A stretch of DNA of 64,000 nt from Flectobacillus longus (GCF_030056705.1 NZ_JASHIC010000011.1:62001-126000); one strand, 5' to 3'. Counted from the first letter of the stretch, positions 7,750 through 16,234 are shown. Program-made: numbers and translations. The notes: a model not told the origin generated them from the letters alone.

Positions 7750-8292
7750 ATGAAAAATCCTTTTACCAAGTCACAGATATTGCTCTTGCTTTTTTTTACA
7801 TTTCATTTTTCAATGATTTGTATTAAATCATTCAGAGAATATAGCGCTATGAAAGTGATTGAATCTTGGATTCATCCTCTCAGAAATGTATCGGAATATT
7901 ATACCGAAATGGCTGTTTTACAGGCAGATTATAGTTTTTTTTCACCCAATATTTCCCCTGATTTTTTGGTGAGTATCAAGGTGCAAGATTTGAAAGGAAG
8001 ATGTAAGGATGCTTCTTTTAAGTTTTCGAACACAGAGGTTGAAAAAAGATTTCATACTTGTGTATTAGCACTAAGTAATCTTCCTCCCGATTTGCAGGAT
8101 ATCATGGTAAAATCTTGGGCCGCAAGAACGCTTGATTTACATCCTGATGCGGCACAAATTACCGTAAAAATTGAGCGTAATAAAATTCCAGAAATGTCAA
8201 AGTTTGCTCAAGGTAAAAGAAACAAGCCTGAAAAAATGCTAGAAGTTGTTTTTCAAACTGCCGAACCTACAATCTCTCTGTCGCAACCATGA
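7750..8292 (+). CDS. Single-span membrane protein with FFSPN motif, partner of the HTTM protein (DUF5819/SdpA-like)
   Basis: 180 residues. A membrane helix at about 9-27 (QILLLLFFTFHFSMICIKSF) is followed by a soluble, probably extracytoplasmic domain. Residues 60-70 read DYSFFSPNISP; a 'W/Y-x-FF-x-P-N-P' signature is typical of the small membrane proteins (DUF5819 and SdpA-like) that sit beside HTTM proteins in other bacteria. The rest (VSIKVQDLKG, SWAARTLDLHPDA) is not recognised. The stop codon overlaps the ATG of the HTTM gene (ATGA), which implies translational coupling and most likely a complex. Assignment to the family rests on the motif, the size and the partner, not on a search. Confidence 0.6.
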   Translation: MKNPFTKSQILLLLFFTFHFSMICIKSFREYSAMKVIESWIHPLRNVSEYYTEMAVLQADYSFFSPNISPDFLVSIKVQDLKGRCKDASFKFSNTEVEKRFHTCVLALSNLPPDLQDIMVKSWAARTLDLHPDAAQITVKIERNKIPEMSKFAQGKRNKPEKMLEVVFQTAEPTISLSQP

Positions 8293-9269
8293 AAAATCTC
8301 ATGCTAAATTTTCATCAATTTTTTTTCAAGCCAGTTGACCAATTTCCACTGGTTTTTTTAAGAATAAGTATTGGACTTTTTGGTCTGTTACAGTGCGGAT
8401 TTTTATCATCTGAATGGCTTAATCTATATGGTGTCAATGGATATGTTGAATGGTTTATTTCCTACGATTTGTTTTCAATCAAAGAATTACCATCTATCGT
8501 TGGTTTAGCTAATTTTCTGATGCCTTTGGGTATTACTGATAATATGGTTGTGATTTTAATCACTTGTATTTATGTAGTTGCGTTGTTGGGCGTAACACTA
8601 GGGTGGCATACCAAAATCATGGTTGTGACTGCTTGGCTTAGTCATTTTATGCTTTGTAATACTGCAATGACATTTGGGTATGGTGTCGAAACTTTCTTGC
8701 ATGTAGGACTTTTCTATCTCATTTTTGCGCCTTGTAACTTTTATCTCTCTCTTGACAAGCTTCAAGGAAGGGGCGCAGAAGTAAGTGTAACTCCGAACGC
8801 TAAATTTATTATCCGAATAATTCAAATACACTTATGTTTGGTGTATTTCAATGCAGGTATAGCCAAAATGATGGGCGATGATTGGCTACAAGGGGAGGCC
8901 GTTTGGTATGTAATTGGCAATACCAATTATTCACAATTTGATTTAAGCTTTTTGGCTTCAATTCCTATAATTCCGAAGCTTATGTCATGGTGGACTTTGG
9001 TAATTGAAACGGCTTTTCTTGTGTTTATTTATTGGAAACCTAGCCGACGTTTATGGGCTATCAATATCATTTTCTTACATATAGGGATTGGTCTCTTAAT
9101 GGGTTTGAATATGTTTGCACTCATTATGATAATACTCAATATTGGGGCGTTTTGGTGGCAAATTTTTCCGACTTTCTGGGATACCTTCAAAACACGTTGT
9201 ACCAATTTGAACGCTTTGGGATTCCAATCTTCCCTTAATATCAAGATAAATCTTGGAAAATGGACATAG
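8289..9269 (+). CDS. HTTM domain membrane protein (vitamin K carboxylase/SdpB-like)
   Basis: A 326-residue polytopic protein with about eight hydrophobic segments. The opening FPLVFLRISIGLFGLLQ, the 'W.......Y' region, the segment HTKIMVVTAWLSHFMLCNT, the helix IIQIHLCLVYFNAGIAKM and the following 'GDDWLQGEAVWYVIGN' are the hallmark order of HTTM domains, the membrane part of vitamin K-dependent gamma-carboxylase and of Bacillus SdpB. In the known SDP system SdpA and SdpB mature the exported peptide toxin SdpC. Whether this protein is an enzyme, and on what, is open. It is translationally coupled to the upstream FFSPN protein, and a secreted duplicated protein lies further upstream. Confidence 0.78.
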   Translation: MKNLMLNFHQFFFKPVDQFPLVFLRISIGLFGLLQCGFLSSEWLNLYGVNGYVEWFISYDLFSIKELPSIVGLANFLMPLGITDNMVVILITCIYVVALLGVTLGWHTKIMVVTAWLSHFMLCNTAMTFGYGVETFLHVGLFYLIFAPCNFYLSLDKLQGRGAEVSVTPNAKFIIRIIQIHLCLVYFNAGIAKMMGDDWLQGEAVWYVIGNTNYSQFDLSFLASIPIIPKLMSWWTLVIETAFLVFIYWKPSRRLWAINIIFLHIGIGLLMGLNMFALIMIILNIGAFWWQIFPTFWDTFKTRCTNLNALGFQSSLNIKINLGKWT

Positions 9270-9368
9270 CTTTATTTAGTATAAAATCACGCACTCTTCA
9301 TGAATTTTCATCATATTTGTTTTGTATGAAAGAAATATGAAGTATCTTAATGTACGTAAAATAAAAAA

Positions 9369-9399
9369 CTCAATAGAAAAACAACAACACTCTATTGAG
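9369..9399. terminator. Hairpin after the HTTM gene
   Basis: A 9-bp perfect stem (CTCAATAGA/TCTATTGAG) with a 13-base loop lies 100 bp after the HTTM gene and 40 bp before the next start. There is no T run after it, so it may be a weak terminator or a leader structure of the gene at 9439. Confidence 0.35.
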
Positions 9400-9438
9400 C
9401 TTAGAATCCAGAACAAACTCATTTATTCAAAGAAATAA

Positions 9439-10266
9439 ATGAATAAAAATGGGAGATTTTACAAAAAAAGAACCTTATATGAAGAGTTAGTTTTGTATCT
9501 CTATACAATCATGCATCGCACATCAACCAAACCGCCTCTTATTTTATTGCTTGGTCGAGATGACTGGCAAAAAGATATCAATCTGAACTATATCTTGGTG
9601 CATTATATTCAAAAAAAAGGTATAGCTATTGCATGGGAAGATCCAATTGGTGGGGCAATCTGGGGGATGAGACATACCTTAAATCGTTTCTTTAATATTT
9701 CCGAATTTTGGGATAAATTAATGGTTCGTGGTGTACAATTATTGTTTGCAACTGTAAACTGGCGATATTGTCAGCACTTGTTTCGACAATTTAATGATAA
9801 TCAACATCACACGATAGATGGGCGCTGTCGGCGAGTAGCTTCTCGCATAAAGTTTCTTAGTAAAAAATATGAAGTCTATATAATTTCGAGATCTTCGGGC
9901 GGACGGGTAGCTTCATTAATAGCTGACAATGCTGACGTTAAATATATGATTTGCCTAGGTTACCCATTTCAAAATCCTGAAAATGGTAAAGAACCTGAGC
10001 GTTATGAACATTTGCCAGATGTACATACGCCATTTTTGATTATTCAAGGAAAGAAAGACGAGTATGGTGGTAGTGAAATATTGGAAAAATACATATTTAA
10101 TCCAAACACTACGGTATTCTTAGTGGATACAGATCATGGTTTTAACATGCAAAAGCCACAATGGCAGCAATTATTTGATAAAATAGAGGAGGTTTTACCA
10201 AAAAGTCAGGTCAAAACATTATCTAGTTTTGACCTGATTCCTACTACTTCATTTGTGTCCAATTAA
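9439..10266 (+). CDS. Alpha/beta hydrolase, KANL3/Tex30-like
   Basis: A 275-residue cytoplasmic protein without a signal peptide. A strand-turn at PLILLLGRDDW leads into the fold. The nucleophile elbow reads SRSSGGRVAS, matching the 'GRSMGGR' elbow of KANL3/Tex30-type hydrolases, and is followed by the strand MICLGYPFQNP. The acid strand is 'TPFLIIQGKKDEYGG', and the final His lies in DTDHGFNM. The catalytic Ser, Asp and His are therefore all in place. The N-terminal 90 residues are longer and more basic than usual. The last 20 codons run through a perfect hairpin, and the 3' end overlaps the convergent ThuA gene by 23 bp. Substrate unknown. Confidence 0.68.
   Translation: MNKNGRFYKKRTLYEELVLYLYTIMHRTSTKPPLILLLGRDDWQKDINLNYILVHYIQKKGIAIAWEDPIGGAIWGMRHTLNRFFNISEFWDKLMVRGVQLLFATVNWRYCQHLFRQFNDNQHHTIDGRCRRVASRIKFLSKKYEVYIISRSSGGRVASLIADNADVKYMICLGYPFQNPENGKEPERYEHLPDVHTPFLIIQGKKDEYGGSEILEKYIFNPNTTVFLVDTDHGFNMQKPQWQQLFDKIEEVLPKSQVKTLSSFDLIPTTSFVSN
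10200..10237 (-). terminator. Minus-strand terminator inside the convergent gene's 3' end
   Basis: A perfect 12-bp stem (TCAGGTCAAAAC, 10206-10217, with GTTTTGACCTGA, 10226-10237) and an 8-base loop. On the minus strand it is followed by CTTTTTGG, so it fits termination of the ThuA gene. It lies wholly within codons of the hydrolase gene read in the opposite direction. Confidence 0.6.
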
Positions 10267-11104
10267 TCGCATTTTCGATAAGTTTGACAAATGTCTCATT
10301 TTTCCAAGCAACTTCGTTGTGCCCAAAAGAGGTATAAAATGTTTTACCTTTACCAATGCTTTTACACCATGCTAAAGGATGGTCGTTGCCCATTCCAAAA
10401 TTTTTATTCGGAGCCAACATCGGAATCGAACCATTAGCATCTATCTTATCTCCATCCATAAAGTAAATAATATTGAAACCTTTAGCACGAGGATTCTCAA
10501 AAAATACATACCATTCATCTGCATGCTTCCAGCTAGTTGGTAATCCCTGACTTATAGTGCTGTCAGCTTTAATATCCTTCTGAATTTCAGCGGTTTGAAA
10601 CTGTTGTGCAAGAGCATGATGAGAAAACTTAGCACCCAATAAATTTTGCTCGTACCAATCCCAGTGATGGGAGTCGTCACCTGCTCCATGAATCCCAATT
10701 AAGCCTCCGCCATTTTCAACGTATTGCTCTAAAGCTCTTTTTTGCTCATCGTTGATTACTTCTCCTGTCGAATTGTTAAAAATTACTGTACTAAATTTGG
10801 CTAATTGCTCTGAATTAAAAACACCACCATCTTCGGTTTCATAAACAAACCAATTGTTTTTTTGAGCAAGTTGTTCCAATACTGGCTTAGAGGCATCTAT
10901 TGATGCAGCATGTCTAAACCCTGTAGTCTTTGAAAATACTAATACAGCTTTTTGATTGCTTGGAAAATTGATTTTAGGTTTTTCGGTTTCGTAAGATACT
11001 GGAAAACCGTTTTTGACTTTGTAAATGAAAAGCCCCATTGCTACTCCGAGCAAGATAATAATTGTGAGTAAGGTAAAACCTATAATTTTGACTGCTTTTT
11101 TCAT
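10244..11104 (-). CDS. ThuA-like domain protein, membrane-anchored
   Basis: 286 residues with an N-terminal membrane anchor (about 7-28, VKIIGFTLLTIIILLGVAMGL). The ThuA-like domain follows: KAVLVFSKTTGFRHAASIDAS, FSTVIFNNSTGEVINDEQ, YVENGGGLIGIHGAGDDSHHWDWY, and a C-terminal PLAWCKSIGKGKTFYTSFGHN. The fold is related to type I glutamine amidotransferases. ThuA-like proteins take part in uptake or metabolism of trehalose and other sugar derivatives, but the exact reaction is generally unknown. Divergent from the secreted protein gene at 11288; the shared 183-bp gap holds a 14-bp palindrome. Confidence 0.82.
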   Translation of the reverse strand: MKKAVKIIGFTLLTIIILLGVAMGLFIYKVKNGFPVSYETEKPKINFPSNQKAVLVFSKTTGFRHAASIDASKPVLEQLAQKNNWFVYETEDGGVFNSEQLAKFSTVIFNNSTGEVINDEQKRALEQYVENGGGLIGIHGAGDDSHHWDWYEQNLLGAKFSHHALAQQFQTAEIQKDIKADSTISQGLPTSWKHADEWYVFFENPRAKGFNIIYFMDGDKIDANGSIPMLAPNKNFGMGNDHPLAWCKSIGKGKTFYTSFGHNEVAWKNETFVKLIENAINWTQMK

Positions 11105-11155
11105 AATAATTTTTCCTATAATTACTAGTTTAGTTTAAGTAAATATAGGTATTAT

Positions 11156-11188
11156 TATTTTATTGTCCCTGATTGGGACAATAAAATA
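11156..11188. promoter_or_regulatory. 14-bp palindrome between divergent genes
   Basis: TATTTTATTGTCCC (11156-11169) and its perfect complement (11175-11188) flank TGATT. It lies between the divergent starts at 11104 and 11288, with no T run on either side, so an operator or a leader hairpin fits better than a terminator. The GC core GTCCC/GGGAC stands out from the AT-rich surroundings. Confidence 0.45.
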
Positions 11189-11287
11189 GCATAAAAATAT
11201 TCTCATAAATATTTTTATTTCATCTTCTAAGAATTAAATTACCCTCAATTTTTAGTATTTGACACAACTATGTAACAAACAAAAACC

Positions 11288-11902
11288 ATGAAAATTTCAA
11301 TATATATTTTGACCATGCTTCTTACTAGTTTTGAGTTATCGATTTATGCGCAAGAAACTCCTAAAAAGAATGCTAGCTCTGTTGTATCTTCAGATAAAAA
11401 AGCAATAAGAGATGTACTAGTCAAAGCTTATAAGTGGCAAGAAGCAAATACTTCTGATGTTGATTTTGAGCCTATTAGTGACAAAAAGGAAGAACGCTAT
11501 ATAGGTTTGAATTACAAAATCCATCAGAAAAGAATGGTGTCTTTGGAAGGTACAGGCTATTTTTCAAAAGAGTTTCTTCAAAATTATGATGCCATTGCAA
11601 AAGGAATTGATGCTCGACTAAAATCTAACAAAGACGAATGGATGGTGGGCGATATGCCTCCTTTTGGCGAGGATGCAAATCCTTGGTGTCGTTGCCAAGA
11701 TTACCCTAATGATAACCCTTGGGATAAAATCATCTTAAAGAAATTAGATATTCTCGGAGAAACGGCAACTGTTTGGTGGACTTGGGGTGACGCTGTTTTT
11801 TCAAAAGGGTTTTCTTACAAAGTTCGTCTTCAAAAAGAAAATGGCCAGTGGAAAATCAGCTATTTACAAGGCTTTGATAAAAATATATTTTTGAAAAAAT
11901 AA
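11288..11902 (+). CDS. Secreted protein, possibly NTF2-like
   Basis: 204 residues with a signal peptide (MKISIYILTMLLTSFELSIYAQ). The mature part starts with a helix (DKKAIRDVLVKAYKWQEAN) and ends with strands (ILGETATVWWTWGD, FSYKVRLQKENGQWKISYLQGFDKN). Together with the length this resembles NTF2-like/DUF3828 proteins, whose last strands read 'vrLvkenGkWkId'. A Cys pair in PWCRCQDYP is unusual for that fold and might bind metal or form a disulfide. No catalytic residues can be named. It is 63 bp ahead of the DUF1801 gene on the same strand. Confidence 0.55.
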   Translation: MKISIYILTMLLTSFELSIYAQETPKKNASSVVSSDKKAIRDVLVKAYKWQEANTSDVDFEPISDKKEERYIGLNYKIHQKRMVSLEGTGYFSKEFLQNYDAIAKGIDARLKSNKDEWMVGDMPPFGEDANPWCRCQDYPNDNPWDKIILKKLDILGETATVWWTWGDAVFSKGFSYKVRLQKENGQWKISYLQGFDKNIFLKK

Positions 11903-11965
11903 GTCTTAAAATTATCCAATATTCGTGCTTTAATAATTTATACGTGCTGTTTAAACCTCTTTCAA

Positions 11966-12403
11966 ATGGCAAAAAATAAAACCCTCGAAACTGAAAAAAG
12001 TGTCTCTGAATTTCTGGATGAATTTGTAGCTAATGAAACCAAAAGGGAAGAGAGCAAAATTTTAATAGATTTGATGTCGAAAGTATCAGGTTATGAGGCC
12101 AAAATGTGGGGGCCAAGCATTATTGGTTTTGGGTCATACCATTATGTATACGATAGTGGAAGAGAAGGTGATGCCCCAATAATAGCATTTTCACCTCGTA
12201 AAGCAGCTTTTTCGCTTTATGTATTCCGAGGAAACAAAGAAGACTCTATTTGGTTGTCCAAATTAGGGAAATACAAAATGGAGAAAGGATGTATTTATGT
12301 GAAAAAAGTAGCTGATATAGACCTAAATATTTTGTCTGAAATTTTGAAAGATACCATCAAATTAACACTTGAACAATATCCTACTCAAACAGATATACTT
12401 TAA
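11966..12403 (+). CDS. DUF1801 domain protein
   Basis: 145 residues, cytoplasmic. The order of motifs matches DUF1801: an N-terminal helix (VSEFLDEFVANETKREESKIL), then SGYEAKMWGPSIIGFGSYHYVYDSG, then the paired strands IIAFSPRKAAFSLYVF. It ends with the helical segment typical of the family (LGKYKMEKGCIYVKKVADIDLNILSEIL). The family is common in Bacteroidota. It has a YdhG/frataxin-like fold and no established biochemical role. Start ATG at 11966 agrees with the usual family length. Confidence 0.8.
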   Translation: MAKNKTLETEKSVSEFLDEFVANETKREESKILIDLMSKVSGYEAKMWGPSIIGFGSYHYVYDSGREGDAPIIAFSPRKAAFSLYVFRGNKEDSIWLSKLGKYKMEKGCIYVKKVADIDLNILSEILKDTIKLTLEQYPTQTDIL

Positions 12404-12491
12404 AGTGATGAGTTTTAGGTTTGTCTTTAAATCCAAATATTACTTTTGAGGGCAACCTATTTTAGGCAAGGACAACTCACAACTCATCACT
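12404..12491. repeat. Convergent junction with 11-bp inverted repeat
   Basis: AGTGATGAGTT (12404-12414) and AACTCATCACT (12481-12491) are perfect inverse copies 66 bp apart between the convergent genes ending at 12403 and 12511. The right arm continues as ACTCATAA and belongs to the dispersed AACTCA-type repeats seen at 26067, 39998 and 49090. Confidence 0.45.
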
Positions 12492-12510
12492 CATAATTCT
12501 ACGTTAATAT

Positions 12511-13593
12511 TTACCTTCCATATTTTTGTAGTAAATACTTTCTAATAGGTTTATCTACATACTTCATGATAATATAGGCAAATAAAATCAATGCCAAAGT
12601 ACCCAAAATGACAACAAGGACAATGTCGATTGTACTAGGTTTTGTTTTCGCCAAATATTCTGCAAAAAACCAGTTAGTCCAATAGTGACACATATAGAGA
12701 GGGTAGGAGATTTCACCCGATAGTTTCGCTATTTTTTGAGTAGAAACATAATTGATTGTTCCAGCACCAAGTGATACTAATAAAGGCGAATAGAATAAAA
12801 CAACCAATAATTCAGAAACCCAATACTTCCCAACATAAGGCATCATCATCATGCACAATAGCATAAAACTAAGCCCTATAAATCCTATTTTATTTTGAAT
12901 AATCCATTGCTTTCTTTGAATCAAAATGCCAATTAGAAATGAATAGCCAAGACGAGCTAAGCCATCCCAAAAGGTAGTGCCTCCCCAGCCACCTGTGAGT
13001 GTGCCTTTATCATAAGCTGTATAGGTAAGAAATACTGTCGCAAAGAAAAGTAATATTTTTAAGGCTGTTACAGACAATTTGTGTAGAATAGTAGCATAGA
13101 GAATATTGGCGATATATTCCCAAAAAAGCGACCAAGAAGGAGCATTGAGTCCAAATAGGTTTAGTAGTCTATCGGCCATTGTTGGCATTGGAATGAGCAA
13201 TAATGATGTGACAGAAAGCAAAATAATTTGAGTAATAGAATACTTGCTTGTATCAAAAGCCGATGGAGCCAAAAACCAAAAAATAATACCTAGTAACGAG
13301 CCAATCACAACTAAGGGGTGAAGACGTATAAGACGTAATTTGAAAAATTGCACTAAACTCATTTGCTGAATTCGATCGTCATAAGCATAGCTGATGACAA
13401 AACCTGAAAGACAAAAGAAAAAATCTACGGCAAGAAAACCATGACCAATAAAGTTTTTGCTCGAATCTGGAAACAGCCACTCTGAAAAGTGAAAAACTAC
13501 TACGCCTATTGCGGCAATTCCTCGAAGTCCATCGAGTACTTCAAAATGATTTTTGGTGTTTGGTATTGTACTAGTTGTGGTTTGTGTGCTCAT
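12511..13593 (-). CDS. Acyltransferase 3 family membrane protein
   Basis: A polytopic inner-membrane O-acyltransferase of about 360 residues. The N terminus reads NHFEVLDGLRGIAAIGVVVFHF, containing the family's 'LDGLRGIAA...V..FH' motif with the essential His. FFCLSGFVISYAYDDR follows, and later come about ten hydrophobic segments and the R-x-x-R-L-x-P pattern (FKLRLIRLHPL). Such enzymes transfer acetyl or other acyl groups to surface glycans, lipids or antibiotics; the acceptor is not evident and no glycan genes are adjacent. The ATG at 13593 is preferred over an upstream GTG. Confidence 0.82.
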   Translation of the reverse strand: MSTQTTTSTIPNTKNHFEVLDGLRGIAAIGVVVFHFSEWLFPDSSKNFIGHGFLAVDFFFCLSGFVISYAYDDRIQQMSLVQFFKLRLIRLHPLVVIGSLLGIIFWFLAPSAFDTSKYSITQIILLSVTSLLLIPMPTMADRLLNLFGLNAPSWSLFWEYIANILYATILHKLSVTALKILLFFATVFLTYTAYDKGTLTGGWGGTTFWDGLARLGYSFLIGILIQRKQWIIQNKIGFIGLSFMLLCMMMMPYVGKYWVSELLVVLFYSPLLVSLGAGTINYVSTQKIAKLSGEISYPLYMCHYWTNWFFAEYLAKTKPSTIDIVLVVILGTLALILFAYIIMKYVDKPIRKYLLQKYGR

Positions 13594-13698
13594 TGATTTA
13601 GAGAAAAATTGAAATGTTGGCACAAGAAAGTACAGTTAGTAGGCTTCTTTGTGGGGATTTGTAGGTTTTTGAAACAATTTGAAAAAGAATTGAATTGA

Positions 13699-13752
13699 AT
13701 CGACAAGGATTGTCCCATAATTTTAGCATTAATGGAAACAATCCTTGTCGAT
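13699..13752 (-). terminator. Long-stem hairpin between two minus-strand genes
   Basis: A perfect 15-bp stem (ATCGACAAGGATTGT, 13699-13713, with 13738-13752) encloses a 24-base loop. It starts 7 bp after the stop of the NAD(P)-binding gene. The T-rich tract on the minus strand comes only after about 13 bases, so termination may be partial. Confidence 0.55.
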
Positions 13753-13758
13753 AAATTA

Positions 13759-14406
13759 CTAATCTTGATTAAATACAAATGGCGCCAGTCCTGAGAATTC
13801 CTTCGAGAAAAGCTGTATAACGACAAATTTTGCCAAGCTTTTTGCACTTATTTTATTTCTTGTACAATCCTTCAAATCCGTATTGACAGGTACATTTTCA
13901 TCAGTTAATTCAATCAACGGAAGACGAATCAGCGTCCAGTCTATCGTAGAGTTGACCAGTAAATCGTATTCAATTTGCTTGTTAGCAGTCGAAATAGGAA
14001 AATTTTGTTTCATCCACTGAGTGCCAAACTTTGTTTTTTCACCTTTTTGGTCGCTCGGCGTATCAACATTCAGTCCTGTCGTTACGATATATCTCAGAAT
14101 GCCTTCTTGTTGCATAGCATCCAAAATGTGCTGTGTCGATTGAGCAAAAATTGTGGGCTCGCTAGGAGGAGTACCTATACCCAACATACTCACCACATGA
14201 GTGCATCCATTAAGCAAACGTCTAACAGCATCAATATCTGTTACATCGCCTAACACGATTTCTACTCCAGCAGGAATTTGATTGATTTTTTGTGAGTTTC
14301 TGACTAATGCTTTTACCTGAAAGTTATTAGAAAAAAGTTCTTGAATTAGATATGAGCCAGATTTGCCTGTTCCGCCGATAACAGCGATTTTATAAGAAGA
14401 TGTCAT
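13759..14406 (-). CDS. NAD(P)-binding (NmrA/SDR-like) protein
   Basis: 215 residues with an N-terminal dinucleotide-binding motif: YKIAVIGGTGKSGSYLI (GxxGxxG), then VKALVRNSQK and 'VEIVLGDVTD', the acidic residue after strand 3 typical of NmrA-like and atypical SDR proteins. CTHVVSMLGIG and YIVTTGLNV follow. The usual YxxxK is not evident, as in many NmrA-like proteins that act as redox sensors or as reductases of unknown substrate. The ATG at 14406 is preferred, as the longer frame adds residues ahead of the first strand. Divergent from the AraC gene at 14690, with 283 bp between. Confidence 0.72.
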   Translation of the reverse strand: MTSSYKIAVIGGTGKSGSYLIQELFSNNFQVKALVRNSQKINQIPAGVEIVLGDVTDIDAVRRLLNGCTHVVSMLGIGTPPSEPTIFAQSTQHILDAMQQEGILRYIVTTGLNVDTPSDQKGEKTKFGTQWMKQNFPISTANKQIEYDLLVNSTIDWTLIRLPLIELTDENVPVNTDLKDCTRNKISAKSLAKFVVIQLFSKEFSGLAPFVFNQD

Positions 14407-14689
14407 AATTTCTCTGATTTTTAATACAACAAAAAATATCACAACAAAAAGTATGTTGCGAAAAGGAGAACTTCGCCAGCGAGGTTCGATAGGTAGTATG
14501 TAAATCAGAGTTTAATAGGTCAAAAATATCGATTTTTTGCTGAAATAATGTATATTAGTTAAAGAATATTAGCTATTTACCAAACTAGCTATAAGTGTAT
14601 TGTTTTAAGGTATAACAATTGATTCCTTAAAGTAAAGTATATTTTATAACTCGTAATTCTTCATTAATACTTATGCTGTAACTAAAACT

Positions 14690-15523
14690 ATGGTGTTGCT
14701 TGAATTTCCTCCATCGCCCATTTTTAAGGAATTTGTCCGCACTTTCCGAATTGTAGATTTTGTTTTTGCGGCAAATCAAATCATTCCCTACAAACCTTAT
14801 CCTCCCAAGCCAGAACATTGTTTAAGTTTTTATCCACGTGATACCGAAACGGTAGATTATGCAGTTTCTGGTAAGACCAAAGCAAAACTTAAGTCTGTGG
14901 TATTTGGTCAGCAAACCGAGGTTACTCACCGTTACGTTGGGCGAGATTTTTTGGTTTTTCAAGTAGTTTTTCGTCCTGGAGCTTTATTTCGCCTTACAGG
15001 AATACCGTCTTTCGAACTCAATAATTCCTATATCGATGCTGAGGCGATATTTCCATTGTGTATTAAGGAAGTTAACCTGAAGTTACAAGAAACAAAGAAT
15101 TATACCGATATGGTAAATATCGTTGAATCCTTTCTGATAAGTTTATTGTCCAGAAAGGTAAAGCCTAGCCACGGATTAGATATTATCACCAACCAGATAT
15201 TGAACCAATCAACCGTAGTTGATATCGATTGGCTAGCTAACGAATCTTGTTTGAGCACTCGTCAGTTTGAGCGTAAATTTTTGGAGAGAATGGGTGTATC
15301 AGCTAAGTATTATAATTCCTTGATTCGTTTTGAAAATGCGTTTCGAATGAAAAACAAATTTCCACAATTAGACTGGTTAACAATAGCAGTGCAATGTGGA
15401 TACTACGACTACCAACATTTATCAAAGACTTACCAAAAGTTGACCTTAAAATCGCCTACAGAATTCCATTTGTTGGACTTGAACTCTCCTGAAAGAAGCT
15501 TTGGGCAGGCAGATACCTACTAA
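14690..15523 (+). CDS. AraC family transcriptional regulator
   Basis: 277 residues. The N-terminal half (FPPSPIFKEFVRTFRIVDF, KPEHCLSFYPRD, VFGQQTEVTHRYVGRDFLVFQVVFRPGALFRLTG) is the DUF6597-type sensor region found in many Bacteroidota AraC proteins. The C-terminal half has two helix-turn-helix motifs: DIDWLANESCLSTRQFERKF and WLTIAVQCGYYDYQHLSKTY. No effector can be deduced. It is divergent from the NAD(P)-binding gene and lies 75 bp ahead of the cupin gene; either could be its target. Confidence 0.85.
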   Translation: MVLLEFPPSPIFKEFVRTFRIVDFVFAANQIIPYKPYPPKPEHCLSFYPRDTETVDYAVSGKTKAKLKSVVFGQQTEVTHRYVGRDFLVFQVVFRPGALFRLTGIPSFELNNSYIDAEAIFPLCIKEVNLKLQETKNYTDMVNIVESFLISLLSRKVKPSHGLDIITNQILNQSTVVDIDWLANESCLSTRQFERKFLERMGVSAKYYNSLIRFENAFRMKNKFPQLDWLTIAVQCGYYDYQHLSKTYQKLTLKSPTEFHLLDLNSPERSFGQADTY

Positions 15524-15598
15524 AAATGTCGTTTTTTTACCACTAGATTCCATTTTATGCCTTGCAAATTTGTGTTATAACTTATAACCCAAACAACT

Positions 15599-16141
15599 AT
15601 GCAACGTAGAAATTTTCTTTCAACAGCAGTGGTATTAGGCTCTAACTTAACACAGGCAAGTGCTAAAACCAATCAAGCACCAACATCTCCATTTGTGATT
15701 CGTTCTGGCGAGAGTCGTTTTCAGGAAAGTACTCAAGTAGGACTTAGTCCTAATAACATTAAGGTATCTTCGAAAGATACTAATGGGCTTCTTACTGTAT
15801 TTGAATATGTAGGAAAAGAAAAAGGTGGACCTCCTTTACATATTCACCCCAATCAGGATGAAATATTCTTTATTGTAGAAGGAGAGTATCTTTTTCAAGT
15901 TGGGAAAGAACAACATAGATTAAAAGCTGGTGATACGATATTTCTACCAAGGAATATTCCTCATGCTTTCGCACAAACTTCTTCAAATGGAAAGTTATTT
16001 TTTATGTTTCAACCCTCTGGAAAAATGGAAGATTTTTTTCGAGCGCTTGGTGCGCTTAAAACTCAACCAACTCCTGAGGAAGGAGCACGAATATTTGCTG
16101 CACACGATATGCAGGTGGTAGGACCACCATTGCAGTTTTGA
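15599..16141 (+). CDS. Exported cupin domain protein
   Basis: 180 residues. The N terminus MQRRNFLSTAVVLG resembles a Tat signal (RR-x-F-L), so the protein may be exported folded with its metal. One cupin domain follows. Motif 1 is PLHIHPNQDEIFFIVEGEY, with two His and the Glu of the metal site. Motif 2 is GDTIFLPRNIPHAF, with the third His. All four usual metal ligands are present. Function cannot be set; similar proteins are often annotated as quercetin dioxygenase-like. It is downstream of the AraC gene on the same strand and followed by a bidirectional terminator. Confidence 0.78.
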   Translation: MQRRNFLSTAVVLGSNLTQASAKTNQAPTSPFVIRSGESRFQESTQVGLSPNNIKVSSKDTNGLLTVFEYVGKEKGGPPLHIHPNQDEIFFIVEGEYLFQVGKEQHRLKAGDTIFLPRNIPHAFAQTSSNGKLFFMFQPSGKMEDFFRALGALKTQPTPEEGARIFAAHDMQVVGPPLQF

Positions 16142-16234
16142 TTTTTTGTAGAAAAACAAGGGATTATTTTTAATATGAATTTTACTGGTAGAGACGCAGT
16201 GATTGCGTCTTATGTCGAGAGTATGGTAACATCA

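Noticed and set aside
13594-13847. An 85-codon minus-strand frame between the acyltransferase and NAD(P)-binding genes
   Set aside because: It overlaps the 3' end of the NAD(P)-binding gene and contains the 13699-13752 hairpin; the translation is low-complexity.
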